Shown in pieces: positions 5,800-7,624 of a stretch of DNA of 7,624 nt (within the stretch, counting starts at the first letter, position 1; each line of letters opens with the position of its first letter). Under the pieces are notes generated by a model, which searched no databases, was not told the DNA's origin, and worked only from the letters and a program-made list of their open reading frames with translations. This DNA is from Lachnospiraceae bacterium (GTDB lineage Bacteria > Bacillota > Clostridia > Lachnospirales > Lachnospiraceae), in assembly GCA_016297945.1 (NCBI GenBank), contig JAEDFR010000107.1, forward strand, positions 1 to 7,624, given 5' to 3'. The position numbers were made by a program, and so were the translations under genes.

Positions 5800-7488
5800 A
5801 TGAAAAAGAGTTTTAAGACACTGATGATTATATTGATGATGTCAGTTTTATTTACCGGATGCAAAAGTACAGAAGAAAAAACGGAAGTGACGGCGCAAGA
5901 GTCATCAGACACTGCAGATCAGGTTGAAGATGAAAAGAGCAACAATCAGAATACAAACGGTGATCAGGATACTGTAATAGAGGAAGAAACGACGAAAGAT
6001 AGTTCAAAACAAGCTATGGATGAAAAGGCTGAATCAAATGAGAAGGAAGGGAAAAAAGAAACGAATAATTCAGACAATAGCATATTGGATACAAAGACCG
6101 ATAATAAAAAAGGCACTCCGGTTGAAGTTCACGGAAAACTTTCAGTGAAAGGCACCCAGTTAGTAGATGCTAACGGAAATGCATATCAGATACAAGGCGT
6201 ATCGACACATGGAATTAACTGGTTTCCGGAATATGTTAATAAGGAAGGATTTCAGTCGATGCGGGATGACTGGGGCATCAACTGTGTCCGACTTGCCATG
6301 TATACAGCAGAGTCAAATAGCTATTGTGAGGGTGGTAACAAAGAACAACTCAAGACATTGGTAAAGCAGGGCGTGGATTATGCGACGGAGTTGGGAATGT
6401 ATGTCATTATCGACTGGCACATTCTGCATGATTTAGATCCGAATAAATACAAAAAGGATGCCTTGGAATTCTTTGATGAAATGGCAGAGTTATATGCGAA
6501 TTATGACAACGTTCTTTATGAAATCTGTAATGAGCCCAATGGTGGTACATCCTGGTCGCAGGTAAAAGCTTATGCAAATGAAGTGATTCCCATCATTAAA
6601 AAACACGATGAAAATGCAGTGATTATAGTCGGAACTCCGACCTGGTCGCAGGATGTAGACATAGCCGCAGCGGATCCGATTGAGGGTTATGACAATATCA
6701 TGTACACCATTCATTTCTATGCAGATACGCATAGGGATAATATCCGTCAGAAAATGGAGAAGGCTCTTGATGCCGGAATTCCTGTCTTTTGTTCCGAATT
6801 TGGTGTGTGTGATGCCAGTGGCTCCGGCACAAACAATTTTGACGAAGGAAATAAGTGGATAAAGACCATGGATGAAAACGGCGTCAGCTATTGCATCTGG
6901 AATCTGTCCAATAAAAATGAAACCAGCTCTCTGATAAAGAGTGGCTGTGCCAAGAAGTCCGGCTGGACGAAGGATGATTTATCGGAAGCAGGGCTTTGGT
7001 ACGTGGGAATTGTTGGAAAAGATGTGAATGAAATCGGAAAAACATCTTCTTCTGATGATGCTGCAGAGGATAGAGAAAATAACAGTAACGATAAAAACAA
7101 TAATAGCAATAATACAATTGCAGATGATAAAAAGACCGGAACAGATTCTGACAAATCCAAGAATAGCGAGAGTAAAAACGGTAATTTGAAAGTTTCCGTG
7201 AACTGTAGCAATCATTGGTCGGACGGAAGCAAAGAGTTTTATCAGTATGATGTTAAAATTCAAAATGATGGATCAACGACTGTGGATGGGTGGAGTGTGC
7301 AACTGGACTTTGAAAAGAGTGTTTCCATTGATCAGTCATGGAATGGTAATTATGTGAAAAGCGGCAACAGTATAAGCATTCAACCGGTCGATTATAATCA
7401 AAAGATAGAAGCAGGTCAGAGCGTTGATGTGGGGCTGATCATAAAAGCCGGACAGGAGCAGAAAACACCGAAAGTATCTCTGAAATAG
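5800..7488 (+). CDS. GH5 endo-beta-1,4-glucanase, surface lipoprotein with C-terminal CBM2-like domain
   Basis: This 562-residue protein begins with a lipoprotein signal peptide (KK, hydrophobic core, LFTG-C21), so the mature enzyme should be lipid-anchored outside the cell membrane. Phe at -3 of the lipobox is unusual but tolerated. A charged Glu/Lys/Asp/Thr linker (22-105) precedes a GH5 domain (about 107-405, closest to GH5_2 cellulases). Visible GH5 residues are Arg164, His207, the acid/base Glu245 in NEP, His305 and Tyr307, the nucleophile Glu333 in SEFG, and Trp367. An Asn/Asp/Ser/Lys-rich linker (412-462) leads to a CBM2-like cellulose-binding domain (463-562) with Trp473, Trp498 and Trp514. 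A Tyr (532) sits where CBM2 usually has Trp-Asn, and the usual Cys pair is absent. It should cleave cellulose or other beta-1,4-glucans. AGGGGA (5789-5794) lies 5 nt before the ATG. Confidence 0.95.
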   Translation: MKKSFKTLMIILMMSVLFTGCKSTEEKTEVTAQESSDTADQVEDEKSNNQNTNGDQDTVIEEETTKDSSKQAMDEKAESNEKEGKKETNNSDNSILDTKTDNKKGTPVEVHGKLSVKGTQLVDANGNAYQIQGVSTHGINWFPEYVNKEGFQSMRDDWGINCVRLAMYTAESNSYCEGGNKEQLKTLVKQGVDYATELGMYVIIDWHILHDLDPNKYKKDALEFFDEMAELYANYDNVLYEICNEPNGGTSWSQVKAYANEVIPIIKKHDENAVIIVGTPTWSQDVDIAAADPIEGYDNIMYTIHFYADTHRDNIRQKMEKALDAGIPVFCSEFGVCDASGSGTNNFDEGNKWIKTMDENGVSYCIWNLSNKNETSSLIKSGCAKKSGWTKDDLSEAGLWYVGIVGKDVNEIGKTSSSDDAAEDRENNSNDKNNNSNNTIADDKKTGTDSDKSKNSESKNGNLKVSVNCSNHWSDGSKEFYQYDVKIQNDGSTTVDGWSVQLDFEKSVSIDQSWNGNYVKSGNSISIQPVDYNQKIEAGQSVDVGLIIKAGQEQKTPKVSLK

Positions 7489-7491
7489 ATT

Positions 7492-7531
7492 AGTGAAAAG
7501 TTGAAAAGCTGACCAGCTGACATGCTGAAAA
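7492..7531 (+). repeat. Degenerate 8-bp tandem repeat, five units, just after the cellulase stop
   Basis: Five consecutive 8-mers share TGA at the same positions: AGTGAAAA, GTTGAAAA, GCTGACCA, GCTGACAT and GCTGAAAA. Thirty-three of 40 bases match the last unit. It starts 4 nt after the stop codon. There is no T-run after it, so it does not explain termination. Confidence 0.6.
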
Positions 7532-7583
7532 GAAGGTTTTCCATAGATCTCTGCCATCGTTTCTCACTTTTTATTATTCGCAA

Positions 7584-7624
7584 CTTTAGGGACATAGCCA
7601 GTCGCCCAAACAAAAATTATATAT
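7584..7624 (-). repeat. Short repeat, copy B (truncated by the window edge)
   Basis: Read on the minus strand it starts ATATATAATTTTTG and continues with GGGC, GACTG, AT, GTCCC and TAA, the same order as copy A at 182-215. It contains a hairpin of GGGAC and GTCGCCC with one bulged base. As with copy A, it lies 3' of a gene when read in that gene's direction. If the similarity continues, the sequence after 7624 should enter another copy of the palindrome. No clear terminator for the cellulase is visible before this point. Confidence 0.5.

Noticed and set aside
7507..7541. Cellulase terminator from AGCTG/CAGCT or GAAAA/TTTTC pairs
   Set aside because: The first has a 2-nt loop and the second only a 5-bp AT-rich stem; neither is followed by a proper T-run.
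1..7624. CRISPR array, tRNA or rRNA gene, integrase or transposase gene
   Set aside because: No regularly spaced identical repeats of CRISPR size, no cloverleaf or rRNA segment recognised, and none of the large open frames resembles a recombinase.

Overview
The window reads as a chromosomal segment of an anaerobic Bacillota, most likely a Lachnospiraceae (Roseburia/Butyrivibrio/Coprococcus type). The grounds are AT-rich DNA, Shine-Dalgarno-led genes with an occasional TTG start, a DUF6320-type zinc-ribbon membrane protein beside a condensation-fold acyltransferase, and a cell-surface GH5 cellulase lipoprotein. This placement is inference from gene content, with no database search behind it.

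Layout. Bases 1-223 hold no gene. They carry a long imperfect palindrome (1-183) whose core (66-119) looks like a bidirectional intrinsic terminator, followed by a short repeat (about 182-215). Minus-strand genes follow, listed in transcription order: a hormone-sensitive-lipase family esterase (2454-3377), a condensation-superfamily alcohol acyltransferase starting with TTG (991-2244), and a six-pass membrane protein with an N-terminal zinc ribbon (224-994). The last two overlap by 4 nt, so they are probably translationally coupled. The esterase is 209 bp upstream of the acyltransferase, so one shared transcript is likely but not proven. Bases 3378-3767 are a divergent regulatory region with a 34-bp direct repeat over a candidate esterase promoter, a T-tract-rich stretch, a 17-bp palindrome and a near-consensus promoter (TTGAAA-17-TATAAT) firing rightward.

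The plus-strand half holds a YoaK/DUF1275 membrane protein (3780-4466), a possible 31-codon small ORF (4447-4542), a PLP-dependent class I/II aminotransferase (4544-5734), and a GH5 endoglucanase lipoprotein with a C-terminal CBM2-like domain (5800-7488). A hairpin and an 11-codon leader ORF sit just before the cellulase ribosome binding site. After the cellulase come a degenerate 8-bp tandem repeat and, at the window edge, an inverted relative of the short repeat near the left end.

How it fits together. The minus-strand genes look like an uncharacterised acyl-ester cassette: one enzyme to transfer an acyl group, one to hydrolyse esters, and a membrane partner. The cellulase is a surface enzyme for plant cell-wall glucan. 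The YoaK protein and the aminotransferase have no obvious functional link to it, and their substrates cannot be read from the sequence. The most unusual parts are the acyltransferase/esterase/zinc-ribbon cassette and the repeats flanking the gene block.
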